DNA of 51,137 nucleotides from Stentor roeselii (taxonomy: Eukaryota; Ciliophora; Heterotrichea; Heterotrichida; Stentoridae). Under the pieces are notes generated by a model. The model was given only the letters and a program-made list of their open reading frames with translations. It was not told the DNA's origin and ran no database searches. This document shows positions 1 through 9,783 of this stretch, in pieces. The position numbers were made by a program, and so were the translations under genes. Each line of letters begins with the position of its first letter. Within the stretch, counting starts at the first letter, position 1. The stretch spans positions 1 to 51,137 of the forward strand of contig RSEH01000307.1 in assembly GCA_006503475.1 (NCBI GenBank). Direction: 5' to 3'.

Positions 1-376
1 GCTTATCTACAGAGTAACGAGCATGCCTAGATCAAGGGTTAAACTCAACCCTTCCATCAAATCTAAACAAAAGGTATACCAGGAAGCCAGGTCTCTGATG
101 TTTAGTTTATCCTTACGGCAACTCATGTTTCATCCTTAGGCCTATAATGGAGGCATTTATGATACTGATAATTTTTAAGAAGCATTGTACTGAAGCTTTG
201 AATCTTAGTAGTTTATTACTCCTTAAGTAAATCTAAAAAAATGTAGAATAATTATGAAGTTATCCCTCAGATGAAAATAAAAACATTAACATATTTCAAG
301 AAATCCAAAATATAAATCTTATCAATGATCTAATCATAAAATCAACAGTTGAATTTTTACCTAAAATCCATATAAA
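1..376. other. Left-edge intergenic stretch, possible gene tail
   Basis: From base 2 the + strand is open for 45 codons to a TAG near 139. It could be the C-terminal end of a gene that starts left of the window, but the piece is too short to recognise. An ATG at 147 preceded by TATA opens a 27-codon frame ending at 230 that I do not believe is a gene. The remainder is AT-rich upstream DNA of the next gene, whose ATG follows TATAAA directly. Confidence 0.25.
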
Positions 377-1126
377 ATGAAAGATGAATTGGACTCAACT
401 AAACTGGAGAATAACACTTTCAATCAAGCCAATGGTTACCCCGCTTCTAACCCTCAGGCCTACCCTCAAGCCTACCCTCAGGCCTACCCTCAAGCCTACC
501 CTCAAGCCTACCCTCAGGCCTACCCTCAGGCCTACCCTCAGCCCTACCCTCAAGGAGTTCCAGGAAGCCAAAACCCTTACGCTCAGCCGATTCCCTACGG
601 CAACGCGACGGTAAACCCCCAGGTTTACAATTCAAATTCCAATGATATTTATGGTCAACAAGCGTTTGTTCCAAATCATCAAATCGTAGTAGTAGCTCCA
701 GTCGCTACTAATATCGTGACTTATCAGCTAAGCGATAAAGAGCGAAAGGCTTTCAAATTGTCTCGAAAGGCAAAAATCGCTTGTATAATCAATTTTGTTG
801 TTGACCTACTCATCATGTTGTCAATTCCAAGCGTGGTTATTGTGATTGTAGCGAATTTTTTTGGGATTTATTCTACGACTAGGTTTAATAAGGCGCTTGC
901 TGTGACGTATGTTGTTTATCTTTACCTGCTGGTTATCGCAAAAGCTGTTTTGATAGGGTTTTTCCCTTATCCGATTGTTATTGGGGTTTACTCTGCTCTG
1001 ATTGTGATGAATTTAGTTGTTTCAGGGATTTTTATTGCATTTTGGAAAAGGCTTGATCATCTTAGCCATTCTGAAATTGATAAATGCAGAAATTATTACT
1101 TTTCTACAAGAAGAAGATGTTGCTAG
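377..1126 (+). CDS. Multi-pass membrane protein with PQAY repeats
   Basis: A 249-residue protein of unknown function. Residues 26-57 are seven PQAY tetrapeptides and one PQPY, followed by a Pro/Gln/Tyr-rich stretch to about residue 100. The C-terminal half has hydrophobic segments at about 135-166, 173-196 and 199-223, suggesting three or four membrane spans with a disordered cytosolic N-terminus. The pattern FFGxxxTT near residue 161 followed by a hydrophobic helix recurs in the convergent gene at 1287-1970, so the two are probably divergent paralogues. The ATG follows TATAAA directly, a context shared by many genes here. The product is expressed-looking and intact; the function is not known. 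Confidence 0.75.
   Translation: MKDELDSTKLENNTFNQANGYPASNPQAYPQAYPQAYPQAYPQAYPQAYPQAYPQPYPQGVPGSQNPYAQPIPYGNATVNPQVYNSNSNDIYGQQAFVPNHQIVVVAPVATNIVTYQLSDKERKAFKLSRKAKIACIINFVVDLLIMLSIPSVVIVIVANFFGIYSTTRFNKALAVTYVVYLYLLVIAKAVLIGFFPYPIVIGVYSALIVMNLVVSGIFIAFWKRLDHLSHSEIDKCRNYYFSTRRRCC
452..547 (+). repeat. 12-bp coding tandem repeat (Pro-Gln-Ala-Tyr)
   Basis: Eight consecutive 12-bp units of the form CCTCARGCCTAC encode PQAY, the last being PQPY. The units differ only in CAA/CAG and in the last alanine codon. They are much more GC-rich than the flanks, and such arrays commonly change copy number between alleles. Confidence 0.9.
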
Positions 1127-1286
1127 GATTAGGAGTTAGAATAGATTAGAAGTTTATTGTGTTTTTTAGAGTTTTATTGATAAATTTGAGATTAAGAGGT
1201 TTGGGATTATTGAATGTTAAGTCATAAATTTTTTTATTTTTAGTGAATATTACCCATTATATAAACTTAAACTCCAAACCAATCAC

Positions 1287-1970
1287 TTACTGTATTACTT
1301 TCCAGGGTCTCAGTTTACCCCTACAAATAAACCTAGGAACTTTCTGAGAAATTAAAACAAAACTAAGCTCAATTCTCTTCTGCTCATCAATTCTCTTCAA
1401 CTTCCTAAAAAGTGTAGTCATAACCCAAATCTGAACAATTTCAAATCCAGTTAAAATCAAAGAGCAAACCACATATTTCCCATACAACTCACAATTATTC
1501 TGAAAAGAATAAAAATCCTGATCAAGACAAAGCCTATTAAAATCAAAAAGCATCAAAGAAAGCCCAATACTTCCAACCCTAAGCGCCAAAGAAGTCCAAA
1601 GCACAACCAAATAACCCAAGTTCAATTTCCTGCAAAGTTTAGTAGTTCCAAAAAATCCAAAAAACTCAAAAAAAAGCAAAGGCATCCAAAAAGTAAACAA
1701 AAGGACTCCAACCCCAATCAACAAAATAAAAGTAAGAAGAAATTTCCCAAAGATCAAATATTGGACCAAGTAACAATGACTAAGAATCTGGACATCTTCA
1801 ATTCTCATGATTTCATTTACCTTCAAATTCTGCTCCAAGGGCAAGATCTCATATTTTAAGTTCATCTGAGTTCCAGGGACAGCTGTGGCTTTTTGAGCCA
1901 CCGACCTGACGAAGTTCACATCTTTTATACTGTCCTGTTCGTAATCCTCACTATCTTTGATTTCTTCCAT
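1287..1970 (-). CDS. Multi-pass membrane protein, paralogue of 377-1126
   Basis: A 227-residue protein of unknown function. An acidic N-terminus of about 70 residues precedes hydrophobic segments at roughly 72-110, 117-142 and 165-188. The motif FFGFFGTTK, followed by a hydrophobic helix with YLV, matches the corresponding part of the convergent neighbour at 377-1126, although it lacks the PQAY array. The gene ends 160 bp from its convergent neighbour's stop. Its ATG follows TATA and lies only 14 bp from the stop codon of the upstream tandem gene. A 15-nt GT...CAG stretch near the C-terminus is in frame and could be a hidden intron, but nothing forces that reading. Confidence 0.7.
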   Translation of the reverse strand: MEEIKDSEDYEQDSIKDVNFVRSVAQKATAVPGTQMNLKYEILPLEQNLKVNEIMRIEDVQILSHCYLVQYLIFGKFLLTFILLIGVGVLLFTFWMPLLFFEFFGFFGTTKLCRKLNLGYLVVLWTSLALRVGSIGLSLMLFDFNRLCLDQDFYSFQNNCELYGKYVVCSLILTGFEIVQIWVMTTLFRKLKRIDEQKRIELSFVLISQKVPRFICRGKLRPWKVIQ

Positions 1971-1984
1971 TATAACTAATAACT

Positions 1985-4309
1985 CTAATCATCACTAACA
2001 CGGAAATTGTGCTGTTCGACACGGTCTTCAAAGATATCCCCTCGTCGATTCCGAATGATCTCATTCATGACTTCGACTAACTCGCTTCTTTCAAATAAAA
2101 CTGGATGTTTTTCAGCGAAACTTTTAAGAATTCTGTAAATAAAGTCTTGAAGTTCAGAGTTTCCTGAGCCCCAGTAGAGACTTTTGATGAATTCGTAAGT
2201 TTGACTTAAAATGGTTTTGTCACTTGTCTTGCTTAGAAGGAGACTTAATTCGTTTATCATGGTATTGAAGCTTTTTTTCAAGATCTCTGTTATAAGTAAA
2301 GGTGCCGTCATGAAATGCTTAAGGACTCCAATGACCCCTTTGCAGATTTCAGGGTCTTCTAACCCGACAAAGAGGTAATTTTTCAACTGGTCATAAACAT
2401 TTACCCACTTCAAGTCACCTGGTGGGCGATAGAGACAAGCCCACAAGATCTCAACATGACAATAATCCAAATTCTTCAACTCACGACTAGAAATAAACTT
2501 GCTAAGACTCGAAGCGACTCCAAAAGCATTCCAAACAACAGGACTTCCCGAAAGTGAGTACTTCTGAGTGAAGTACCCTTTAACCACACTTCCCCTCACA
2601 TTAGACTCAGTGCTTAAAACGACTTCTCGAATTTCAGGTTCAATGCTAATAAGACATTCCATGTAAACATCACATAAATCAGGGTGGCTGTTCAAACAAG
2701 GAGCAAGGTAAATCAACCCGATTCTTACAATGTTCTTACTGCTGCTCGGCTTGAAGTTCAGTTTAATGATTCTCATCAGAAGCTCCTCAGATTTGCTTTT
2801 ATGTGGAAGTAAAATCCCTGCAAGTCGAAGGAGTTGAGCACGAGTTTCCCACCAAGTCTCTGCTAAAAGTGATTGAACTTTAAGAACTTCTGGTTCGATG
2901 AAGTCAGGACTTAAAGCTGCTAAAGAAGCGAGAATTGAAACTGCAGAAGCCCTTATCCGAGGTGAGGGACTTTCAAGGCCTTGAAGTGCATGAGTCTTGT
3001 AAAAAGAATGAAGGTCTTTATGGAAAGTTGAGTCGTTTTCAACTAGTTCTGAAATGACTCTGACTAAAAAGCCGTAGTTTTCACTAGCTTCGAACACTTC
3101 ACGAACCAGTTGAAGCCGACTGTGAAAAGACGAATGACTGGCACTATGAATTAAAGATACCAGCACCGGGAGCTTCTCAGGGCTTTTTTTCACGATTTTC
3201 ACGACAGCAGGTAGCATAAAATGACTGAAAAGTCCTCTAGAGACACTAACATCGAGATTAGTCATACTTTCCCCAACAGCTTTAATACTCTTCAAAAATC
3301 CAGGGTAGTACTCAACATCAACTCTAATTTTTTCAATAGAATTTTCCACAAGTTCAGCATAACTTTCAAACTCCTGCGCGGATTTCACAAGAGAATCAGC
3401 TAAAGTCGCTGAACGTCTGACAAGGTTTTCAAAACAGGCATTTACAAAGTCAGGGTTAATATTTCCCATGATATCATAAAACCGTTTCGTCATTTCCTCT
3501 CCATGCTCAACGTTAGTGAACTCCATGGCACGAATGGTTTTATAAGCCATTTGATGCATGATCTCTAAAAAAGCTTCGCTCATTATTTCTAAAGCGGGCT
3601 TTACCATCGTGTGATTCACGTCAATTTTACTGTCTTGTTTCGTGTCGTTTTTGTTTAGTGATAAGGCCTTTGCTGCTCGCATGTTTTTGTCCATTGCGCG
3701 CACTGCAACTTGGCGGATTTCGATGTTTGCTTGTTCTTCTGTTGCTTCTAATTTGGATGCTGAGGCTTGGGTTCGGAGGGTGTAGGATGGAACTGCTAAA
3801 CGACCTGGCTCGGTCCTTTCTAGACGGATGTTCTCGTTGTGCTTTTTTAAGATTGAGTAGGCTTGAGAGTCTTTTGTCTTTTTGTCCTCGATTCTTTGGA
3901 ACTCTGTGTCACGTAATAGGTTTGATGCCGTTGGACGGGCGTAGGGAGGAGGCTTCATTTGCTCTTGGGCTGGTGCTATGTTTAGCTCGCGCTTTTCTAG
4001 CATTTGGTATAAATGCTTTAGGAACTCTAATGCTGCCCCAGGTGCATTATGCATGACAGGTTCCCAATTCTTCTTAGTAATAGGAATTCCAAGTTTCGTA
4101 AACAACCTATCAAGATGTTCCCAATTCGACATTTTGCGTCTCAATTCATTTCCGTTATCAAAAGAGTGCATCTGAAAATTCGGATAGTATCTAGACATGA
4201 TTTCAGCAACCAGAAAGCCATTCGCAAAGTCCCGTTTAGGGTTTTTAACAGTATAACTAAGATCCTTGCTCTGTAGCCACTTAAGAACTTCTCTAGGAAC
4301 ACCTGACAT
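1985..4309 (-). CDS. CH-domain (SPATA4/SPEF1 type) and HEAT/ARM-like protein
   Basis: A 774-residue protein. Residues 3-107 form a calponin-homology domain of the CH_2 class, recognisable from PREVLKWLQSKDLSY and FANGFLVAEIMSRYYP, which resembles SPATA4 and SPEF1, proteins of ciliary or sperm axonemes. A charged linker follows to about residue 230. The remaining roughly 500 residues are helical with HEAT/ARM-like spacing. A role on axonemal or cortical microtubules is inferred from the CH class. The ATG is only 9 bp from the stop codon of the upstream WD40 gene on the same strand. SPATA4 itself is shorter and lacks the HEAT part, so this is an architecture variant rather than a simple orthologue. 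Confidence 0.75.
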   Translation of the reverse strand: MSGVPREVLKWLQSKDLSYTVKNPKRDFANGFLVAEIMSRYYPNFQMHSFDNGNELRRKMSNWEHLDRLFTKLGIPITKKNWEPVMHNAPGAALEFLKHLYQMLEKRELNIAPAQEQMKPPPYARPTASNLLRDTEFQRIEDKKTKDSQAYSILKKHNENIRLERTEPGRLAVPSYTLRTQASASKLEATEEQANIEIRQVAVRAMDKNMRAAKALSLNKNDTKQDSKIDVNHTMVKPALEIMSEAFLEIMHQMAYKTIRAMEFTNVEHGEEMTKRFYDIMGNINPDFVNACFENLVRRSATLADSLVKSAQEFESYAELVENSIEKIRVDVEYYPGFLKSIKAVGESMTNLDVSVSRGLFSHFMLPAVVKIVKKSPEKLPVLVSLIHSASHSSFHSRLQLVREVFEASENYGFLVRVISELVENDSTFHKDLHSFYKTHALQGLESPSPRIRASAVSILASLAALSPDFIEPEVLKVQSLLAETWWETRAQLLRLAGILLPHKSKSEELLMRIIKLNFKPSSSKNIVRIGLIYLAPCLNSHPDLCDVYMECLISIEPEIREVVLSTESNVRGSVVKGYFTQKYSLSGSPVVWNAFGVASSLSKFISSRELKNLDYCHVEILWACLYRPPGDLKWVNVYDQLKNYLFVGLEDPEICKGVIGVLKHFMTAPLLITEILKKSFNTMINELSLLLSKTSDKTILSQTYEFIKSLYWGSGNSELQDFIYRILKSFAEKHPVLFERSELVEVMNEIIRNRRGDIFEDRVEQHNFRVSDD

Positions 4310-4318
4310 TAAAAATTA

Positions 4319-5500
4319 TTACATGAAATATTTAAATACGCTTACACTGTTATCAAATCCTCCAACCAACAACTTGCAAGTACCTACGAAGTGTTTAACC
4401 CGCTTAGCCCTTGCAGGGGTTTCATCTAAAAGAGTTCCTTTTTGCCAGAGCTGCAGACAAGGCCCAGCGACGAAGACCAAGTCGCGGGCATTGTCAAGTC
4501 CATTGACTTCTTGTCCAGTGTCCCAAGATTCAAGCATTTTCATCGCTCTTAAGTCCCAAGTTTTCACTGTCTTGTCAGGACTTCCTGACAAAAAAGTGTT
4601 AGGATCAAGTGTCTTCAAACAAGACACTCCTTCTGTATGCGCCGAAAATGTTGATAAACTTCTTTCTGACCGTAAATCCCAAAGTTTCACTGAACAGTCA
4701 CTAGAAGCAGATAAAAACGTCATAAGTTTCAAGTTTTCTATAAAAGTCACTGGCTTTGAATGCTCTTCATACCTGTTAACTTGCTTTTTCTTTTCCAGGT
4801 CCCAGATGTTTAGATTTGAATCTGAAGTCCCTGAAATAAAAGAAGTCCCTGCAGTGGATAAGGATTGAACTGGACTTGAATGTGGGTAGGTTTGAAACTT
4901 GATTAACTTATCAGCGACTCCCCAGAGTTTCACAGTTTTATCAAGGGAACTAGTTAAAATGCATTCTTTACTTGTCAAAACCATTCCACTTATCGGTCTT
5001 TTGTGGACTATCTGGCAACTTGCAATGTTTTTATTAAGATTTCGTTGTGAACCAGGCATGTTCCAAGAAATCACCTGATAGTCCTGCCCGGCTGTCCAGA
5101 TCACTGAACCTGTCACCAGAAGACTGTTCACTGAATTCTTATGTGAATATAAAACCGCTTCTTTTCCGAGGTACTCCCGGCCAAAAATGCATGGAGCACT
5201 CAGTTGATTCGCCTTGTGAATCAATAAAGGATCAGAAGGGTTACGTGGAATGTGCTTCAATTTTTCACCGTTAATGAAAAAAGTCGGCTGCTTGTCGGTG
5301 CAGGAACGTTTGTGAACTGATTTTGAACTGCTCAGGTAGTCGATCAGTGATTTTGAAAATGTGTCTGAGGTCTGGAAACTGGAAGATGATATGTTTATGT
5401 TTTGGGAGTCTTTTAAAACACCCAGGCAGTTACTGCATTGGATTTTTAACCAAGATGATTTCTGTGGACGGTTGCATAGGCATGGAGGTAAAATGTTCAT
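4319..5500 (-). CDS. WD40-repeat protein
   Basis: A 393-residue protein. The N-terminus has a small cysteine cluster (CLC at 7-9 and CSNC at about 23-26) that could bind zinc. From about residue 115 to the C-terminus there are about seven WD40 blades, with clear GH/SH...WD spacing such as KLWDLRSERS and KTWDLRAMKM. WD40 propellers are protein-docking scaffolds, so no specific pathway can be named. The first blade (HKNSVNSL) closely resembles the first blade of the WD40 protein at 9947-11299, suggesting common descent. The upstream 434-bp gap holds the only sizeable 5' flank in this cluster. Confidence 0.85.
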   Translation of the reverse strand: MNILPPCLCNRPQKSSWLKIQCSNCLGVLKDSQNINISSSSFQTSDTFSKSLIDYLSSSKSVHKRSCTDKQPTFFINGEKLKHIPRNPSDPLLIHKANQLSAPCIFGREYLGKEAVLYSHKNSVNSLLVTGSVIWTAGQDYQVISWNMPGSQRNLNKNIASCQIVHKRPISGMVLTSKECILTSSLDKTVKLWGVADKLIKFQTYPHSSPVQSLSTAGTSFISGTSDSNLNIWDLEKKKQVNRYEEHSKPVTFIENLKLMTFLSASSDCSVKLWDLRSERSLSTFSAHTEGVSCLKTLDPNTFLSGSPDKTVKTWDLRAMKMLESWDTGQEVNGLDNARDLVFVAGPCLQLWQKGTLLDETPARAKRVKHFVGTCKLLVGGFDNSVSVFKYFM

Positions 5501-5934
5501 TGTTTATTAGGGATTTTTTGGGTGGATGCTTGGTTTTGGATTTTTGGAGATTTTTTGGGTTTGGTTTAGAGATTTGGGTAGATTTAAGCTATATTTCTAA
5601 TTACTAAAACTAATCAAAAAACAAAAAAGATTCACACTTGAAATTAATGAATCTTAATACAAGCTCTTAATCACTCAATTAAATAAAAAATGTATTTAAA
5701 GATTATCAATTCATCTCTATCTCAAATCCAACCTCATCAAATCCCAAAAAACCCCAACCAAATCAAAACCCCTCCAAACTAAAAAACCAAAACCCTTACA
5801 AATTAAATCCTTAAAACACTCCGCTAATCCCAACCCTTAAAAAAAATCACAAATTTCCACTCTCCAATAAAAAACTAAAAAAAAATCCCCTTTAACTCTT
5901 CCAACCTACAAATCTCTATCAAAGCCAATCTAAT
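5501..5934. other. Intergenic stretch with a switch in strand composition
   Basis: No gene is visible in this 434-bp stretch. Bases 5501-5600 are G/T-rich on the + strand, and bases 5640-5930 are A/C-rich, with a sharp switch near 5610. The left part is the 5' flank of the WD40 gene and the right part is the 3' flank of FKBP, both on the minus strand. Confidence 0.6.
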
Positions 5935-6261
5935 CTATTTAAAGCTAAAAAGTTCGACGTCAAAAATAAGAGTAGCATTTGGTGGAATGACGCCTCCAGC
6001 GCCTCTAGCTCCATAAGCATAATCAGGAGAAATGGTCATTCTGACCTTTTGCCTCAGACTCATCTGAGCGACTCCTTCGTCCCAGCCCCTGATGACCTGT
6101 CCGAGTCCCAACTTAAACGAGAACTGCTGGCCCCTGTCCCTGCTGGAGTCGAACTTGGTGCCATTGGTAAGGAACCCGTCATAATGCACGAAGACAGTCT
6201 GTCCCTTTTTGGGGAAGTTGGCACCGTCCCCGGGTGTAAGTGTTTGCATTTCTACTCCCAT
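5935..6261 (-). CDS. FKBP12-type peptidyl-prolyl isomerase
   Basis: A 108-residue single-domain FK506-binding protein, the usual FKBP12 length. It catalyses cis/trans isomerisation of Xaa-Pro bonds in the cytosol and is the classical rapamycin/FK506 receptor. The pocket residues are present: Tyr27, Asp38, Val56-Ile57, Trp60, Tyr83, Ile92 and Phe100. There is no signal peptide and no extra domain. The ATG directly follows TATAA, and the upstream RING gene ends 27 bp away on the same strand. Confidence 0.95.
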   Translation of the reverse strand: MGVEMQTLTPGDGANFPKKGQTVFVHYDGFLTNGTKFDSSRDRGQQFSFKLGLGQVIRGWDEGVAQMSLRQKVRMTISPDYAYGARGAGGVIPPNATLIFDVELFSFK

Positions 6262-6288
6262 TTATAACCATTTCCCGGTTAATTTACA

Positions 6289-7050
6289 TTAAAAATAAAC
6301 CTCATGGGCAATCTTGACTGATCTCTTGCAAGCCACGCATTTTATCACTTTCTTGCTGGCTTGGACGTTTAGAGGTAGTTTTAACTTGTTTGCAAGGCAG
6401 AAGGTGCAGATAATCACATGACCGCAAGGCACGAATACCACGTTTCTTTGTTCTTTTTCACATAAAACACATCGAGCTACTTGGTCTGACTCGATTTCTT
6501 CTTGTTTTTCTTCTTTTAAACGGATTTCTGAGATCTCGTCTTGAAGCTTTTGAATTTCTTTTTGTTGTGTTTGAACTGTTTCGACCCACTGGTCGAAACA
6601 TGCCTTGTAGTAACCGAAACAGTCTTTTATAGTGTTTTTGAATCGAATGTCTTTTACTCGGTCTTGGGCTAGTCTTCGCAGTTCTGAGGTGAACGACACC
6701 GGATCAAGACACAACTCAGAAAAATGGAAACGAGCCAAGACGAACGACTGCAAATTTGGCTCAGCAGAAAAGTAAACAAAGAAAATCATCTCACCTGTAT
6801 CATCAAAACATTTAACTGCTTGACCTTCGTTAAAAGCTGTTTCAAGCACCTTGGCACCTTCAGTGCTAAGATGTTTAAGACTTGTGATAGTCCTGTAGTA
6901 AATAGAAGCTGGCAGCTCGGAATAAGGAATAACTTTGTCGAAATACAAACAGGACGGTATCGAGTTATAATCAATCGACCTAATAAAAGTATTTTTTGAA
7001 TTCTCAGAAATGACTTCAAGTGTGCATAAGCCTCGTTGTTGTAACTCCAT
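6289..7050 (-). CDS. RING-finger protein, putative E3 ligase
   Basis: A 253-residue protein with a C-terminal C3HC4 RING: Cys194, Cys197, Cys209, His211, Cys215, Cys218, Cys238 and Cys241, with PCGHVIIC at the core. This type is common in ubiquitin E3 ligases of the IAP/MULAN style. Residues 156-190 are a Gln/Glu-rich coiled coil. The first 150 residues match nothing I recognise. The spacing between the third and fourth zinc pairs is longer than usual (19 residues). The start context is TATAAATATG. Confidence 0.85.
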   Translation of the reverse strand: MELQQRGLCTLEVISENSKNTFIRSIDYNSIPSCLYFDKVIPYSELPASIYYRTITSLKHLSTEGAKVLETAFNEGQAVKCFDDTGEMIFFVYFSAEPNLQSFVLARFHFSELCLDPVSFTSELRRLAQDRVKDIRFKNTIKDCFGYYKACFDQWVETVQTQQKEIQKLQDEISEIRLKEEKQEEIESDQVARCVLCEKEQRNVVFVPCGHVIICTFCLANKLKLPLNVQASKKVIKCVACKRSVKIAHEVYF

Positions 7051-7203
7051 ATTTATAACATTTGACAGATTTTAAAGAATTTGAAAGCATCTCGATTACA
7101 TCACTTCATCTGAAATATACAAGTTCTAACATAATGAACTCAAGCACTTTATCTACCAAATCTTCATCAAAATATTAAAAAGTTTAATCTAATCACTTCT
7201 AAT

Positions 7204-7761
7204 CTAATCGTTTCTTTTCTGTATAAACGGAAAGGCAAGCATGACCCAAATAATAGCGAAAGCGAAGAAGCCAAAAATCGAGGTCAACATAAGATAAAAG
7301 CAAAAAAGGTTGTTCTTCGCAATGCACTTACCTGTGAATATGCAATGATGATCCAGTTCTTTCATGCAAAGTCCACAATCATCACAATGCTCAATACTCA
7401 AGTCCTTAAAAATAAGACATTTCGTGCAAAGCGAAGTCTGACCAGTAGTATCTTCCTGCAAGTCACTTTCATACTCACTTAAAACCACGCCAGGGTCCTT
7501 CAAGGCAGTTGCCAAATACGAGAAAAGCGCAGTCAAAACAATACAAGTTCCAATGATTTGATAGTAAAAGTCCATTTCAGGAGCAATCATCAAGACAAAC
7601 CCAACAAGTACTGAAACAATGATGGGAGTGACACAAAACATAAAAGGCCAATGCGGTCCAACAACGATCAAAAGACTGTCATTCAAAAACACCACAAAAC
7701 AATTACCAAGTTTTGAGAACCTCGGTCTTTTTATATGAACTTTAACACTGACTAAGTCCAT
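7204..7761 (-). CDS. DHHC palmitoyltransferase
   Basis: A 185-residue membrane protein that should transfer palmitate to cysteines of membrane-associated proteins. The cysteine-rich domain runs from about 112 to 150 with CTKC, HCDDCGLC and the catalytic DHHC at 137-140, followed by TGKCIAKNN. Hydrophobic segments lie at about 38-60, 66-86, 151-164 and 165-180, giving the normal four spans. The DPG motif (89-91) is present before the cysteine-rich domain. The Pro-Trp that usually follows DHHC is replaced by Ile-Phe. The protein is short because the cytosolic tail after span four is almost absent. It starts 16 bp after the mL41 stop codon. Confidence 0.9.
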   Translation of the reverse strand: MDLVSVKVHIKRPRFSKLGNCFVVFLNDSLLIVVGPHWPFMFCVTPIIVSVLVGFVLMIAPEMDFYYQIIGTCIVLTALFSYLATALKDPGVVLSEYESDLQEDTTGQTSLCTKCLIFKDLSIEHCDDCGLCMKELDHHCIFTGKCIAKNNLFCFYLMLTSIFGFFAFAIIWVMLAFPFIQKRND

Positions 7762-7777
7762 GCCGATTAATAACTAT

Positions 7778-8122
7778 CTAATCATTTTTCACATCAGGTC
7801 GCATCAAATGAGCCGAAACATAAGGTTTCAACTCGAAGTCTTTCAAGTCCGGAATGTCAATCAAAGGAACTTTTTTCTTATCCATGATAAACCCACTCGG
7901 TCCAAAAGAGCCGAAGTTTCGAGGACTATCTCGAGTCATCCGGGCGATGATCATTTTCCCTCTAAACTGATTTTTCACTGTTTTTTTTATGAAATTCTGC
8001 AAGTGTAAAGGAACCATTCCAGGCTTCTTGATTGTGTGAGATCCTCCGATTTTATAACTATATCGCCCTAGCCTCTTCCGAAAAGCACTTCGAAGAAAAG
8101 GTCCGAGTTCGAGGATTCCCAT
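7778..8122 (-). CDS. Mitochondrial large-subunit ribosomal protein mL41
   Basis: A 114-residue basic protein. The C-terminal block [20 protein letters not shown] has the characteristic P...VPDL..F.LKPYVS signature of mL41 (MRPL41, yeast MRPL27), a structural protein of the mitochondrial ribosome. The N-terminus ([11 protein letters not shown]) is Arg-rich, as expected for matrix import. The ATG follows ATATAA and lies 21 bp from the divergent ELP3 start codon, so the two genes share a minimal bidirectional upstream region. Confidence 0.8.
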   Translation of the reverse strand: MGILELGPFLRSAFRKRLGRYSYKIGGSHTIKKPGMVPLHLQNFIKKTVKNQFRGKMIIARMTRDSPRNFGSFGPSGFIMDKKKVPLIDIPDLKDFELKPYVSAHLMRPDVKND

Positions 8123-8143
8123 TTATATCCTTCATATTTTCTG

Positions 8144-9775
8144 ATGAAGGAGGACGTGCAGCGAGTCAAAGCTATTTCAGAAATTGTTAAAACACTTGTT
8201 AAGAACCAGGAAAATAAAACTCAGATAAATCTTACTAGTCTTATCAAGCAGGTCTCTGCAAAGCATGGACTATCGAAAATTCCTAAACTTGTGGAAATTA
8301 TGGCTGGGGTACCTGAAGAATATAAGAGTTTCTTGATTCCTATATTGAAGGCGAAACCTGTTAGGACTGCCTCGGGAGTGGCGGTTGTTGCTGTTATGTC
8401 GAAACCCCATCGATGTCCTCATATTGCAACTACTGGCAATATTTGCATTTATTGTCCTGGAGGACCTGATAGTGACTTTGAGTACTCTACTCAGTCTTAT
8501 ACTGGATATGAACCTACTTCGATGAGGGCTATCCGGGCTAGGTATAATCCTTATATTCAGACTAAGGATCGAGTTGAACAGTTGCAGAAACTTGGACATG
8601 ATGTGGATAAAGTTGAGTTTGTTGTTATGGGCGGCACATTCATGTCCCTCGCTTCAGACTACCGAGACTACTTCATCCGTAACCTTCACGACGCTCTATC
8701 AGGCCACACATCAGAGAACGTTTCAGAAGCGACTCGTTTCGGTGAGCAAAGTTACACAAAATGCGTAGGAATCACAATAGAAACTCGTCCGGACTACTGC
8801 AACCGTCCCCACCTGAACGACCTTCTAACCTACGGTTGCACGCGTTTAGAGATCGGAGTGCAAAGTGTATTCGAGGACATAGCACGAGACACAAACCGTG
8901 GGCACACCGTAGAAGCAGTAAAAAAGTGTTTTTCTCAGTCAAAAGACTGCGGATACAAAATAGTCACTCACATAATGCCCAACCTTCCAAACATGGGCTT
9001 TGAAAGAGACTACCTCTGCTTTCAAGAACTCTTCGAAAACCCTCAGTTTAGACCCGACGGTCTCAAGATCTACCCGACCCTGGTCATCAGAGGCACTGGC
9101 CTTTACGAGCTCTGGAAAAGCGGAAGGTACAGAAGCTACAACCCCAACGAACTCATCGATATCGTCGCGAAACTCATGGCACTTGCACCTCCTTGGCTTA
9201 GAGTCTATCGAGTCCAAAGAGATATTCCAATGCCCATCGTCACATCAGGCGTCGACAACGGAAACTTAAGAGAACTTGTCTTAAACCGAATGAAAGAACT
9301 TAAAATCGCTTGCAGAGATGTCAGGACACGAGAAGTAGGAATTCAAGAAGTTCATCATAAAGTAAAACCTGAAGAAATCGAATTAATTCGAAGGGATTAT
9401 TTCGCGAATGATGGGTGGGAAACTTTTATTTCTTATGAAGATCCGAGACTTGATATACTTGTTGGACTTTTGAGGTTGAGAAGACTTGGAAATTCCGCTT
9501 TTCGCCAGGAATTGAAGGGAAAGTGCAGCATGGTAAGAGAACTTCATGTTTATGGCTCGGTTGTTCCTATTCATGATAGAGACCCTACCAAGTTTCAGCA
9601 TCAGGGGTTTGGGACTTTGCTGATGGAAGAGGCTGAAAGAATTGCTTTAGAAGAACATGGAAGTACCAGAATTGCAGTCATTTCTGGAATAGGCACAAGA
9701 CATTATTATAGGAAACTTGGGTATAGACTTGAAGGGGTTTATATGGTGAAGGATCTGGTGAAAGAGAATATTTAA
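8144..9775 (+). CDS. ELP3: Elongator catalytic subunit ELP3
   Basis: A 543-residue radical-SAM acetyltransferase, the catalytic subunit of Elongator, which builds the cm5 side chain on wobble uridine of tRNAs from acetyl-CoA and SAM. The 4Fe-4S cysteines are Cys91, Cys101 and Cys104 within [17 protein letters not shown]. The TIM-barrel part includes GVQSVFEDI. The C-terminal GNAT domain carries [13 protein letters not shown] and ends with [20 protein letters not shown]. Length and order are normal, and no frame break occurs. Third-codon composition changes from G/T-rich to A/C-rich between about 8640 and 9270 and then back. The gene is convergent with the WD40 gene at 9947. Confidence 0.97.
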   Translation: MKEDVQRVKAISEIVKTLVKNQENKTQINLTSLIKQVSAKHGLSKIPKLVEIMAGVPEEYKSFLIPILKAKPVRTASGVAVVAVMSKPHRCPHIATTGNICIYCPGGPDSDFEYSTQSYTGYEPTSMRAIRARYNPYIQTKDRVEQLQKLGHDVDKVEFVVMGGTFMSLASDYRDYFIRNLHDALSGHTSENVSEATRFGEQSYTKCVGITIETRPDYCNRPHLNDLLTYGCTRLEIGVQSVFEDIARDTNRGHTVEAVKKCFSQSKDCGYKIVTHIMPNLPNMGFERDYLCFQELFENPQFRPDGLKIYPTLVIRGTGLYELWKSGRYRSYNPNELIDIVAKLMALAPPWLRVYRVQRDIPMPIVTSGVDNGNLRELVLNRMKELKIACRDVRTREVGIQEVHHKVKPEEIELIRRDYFANDGWETFISYEDPRLDILVGLLRLRRLGNSAFRQELKGKCSMVRELHVYGSVVPIHDRDPTKFQHQGFGTLLMEEAERIALEEHGSTRIAVISGIGTRHYYRKLGYRLEGVYMVKDLVKENI

Positions 9776-9783
9776 ATTAGAAG

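Noticed and set aside
1340-1354. In-frame 15-nt GT...CAG stretch in the gene at 1287-1970
   Set aside because: It begins GTTTT, has no stop, and no homologue shows that it should be removed.
4319-5500. Fusion of the WD40 gene with the downstream CH-HEAT gene
   Set aside because: Two adjacent TAA stops and no GT...AG of suitable length join them, and each has its own ATG.
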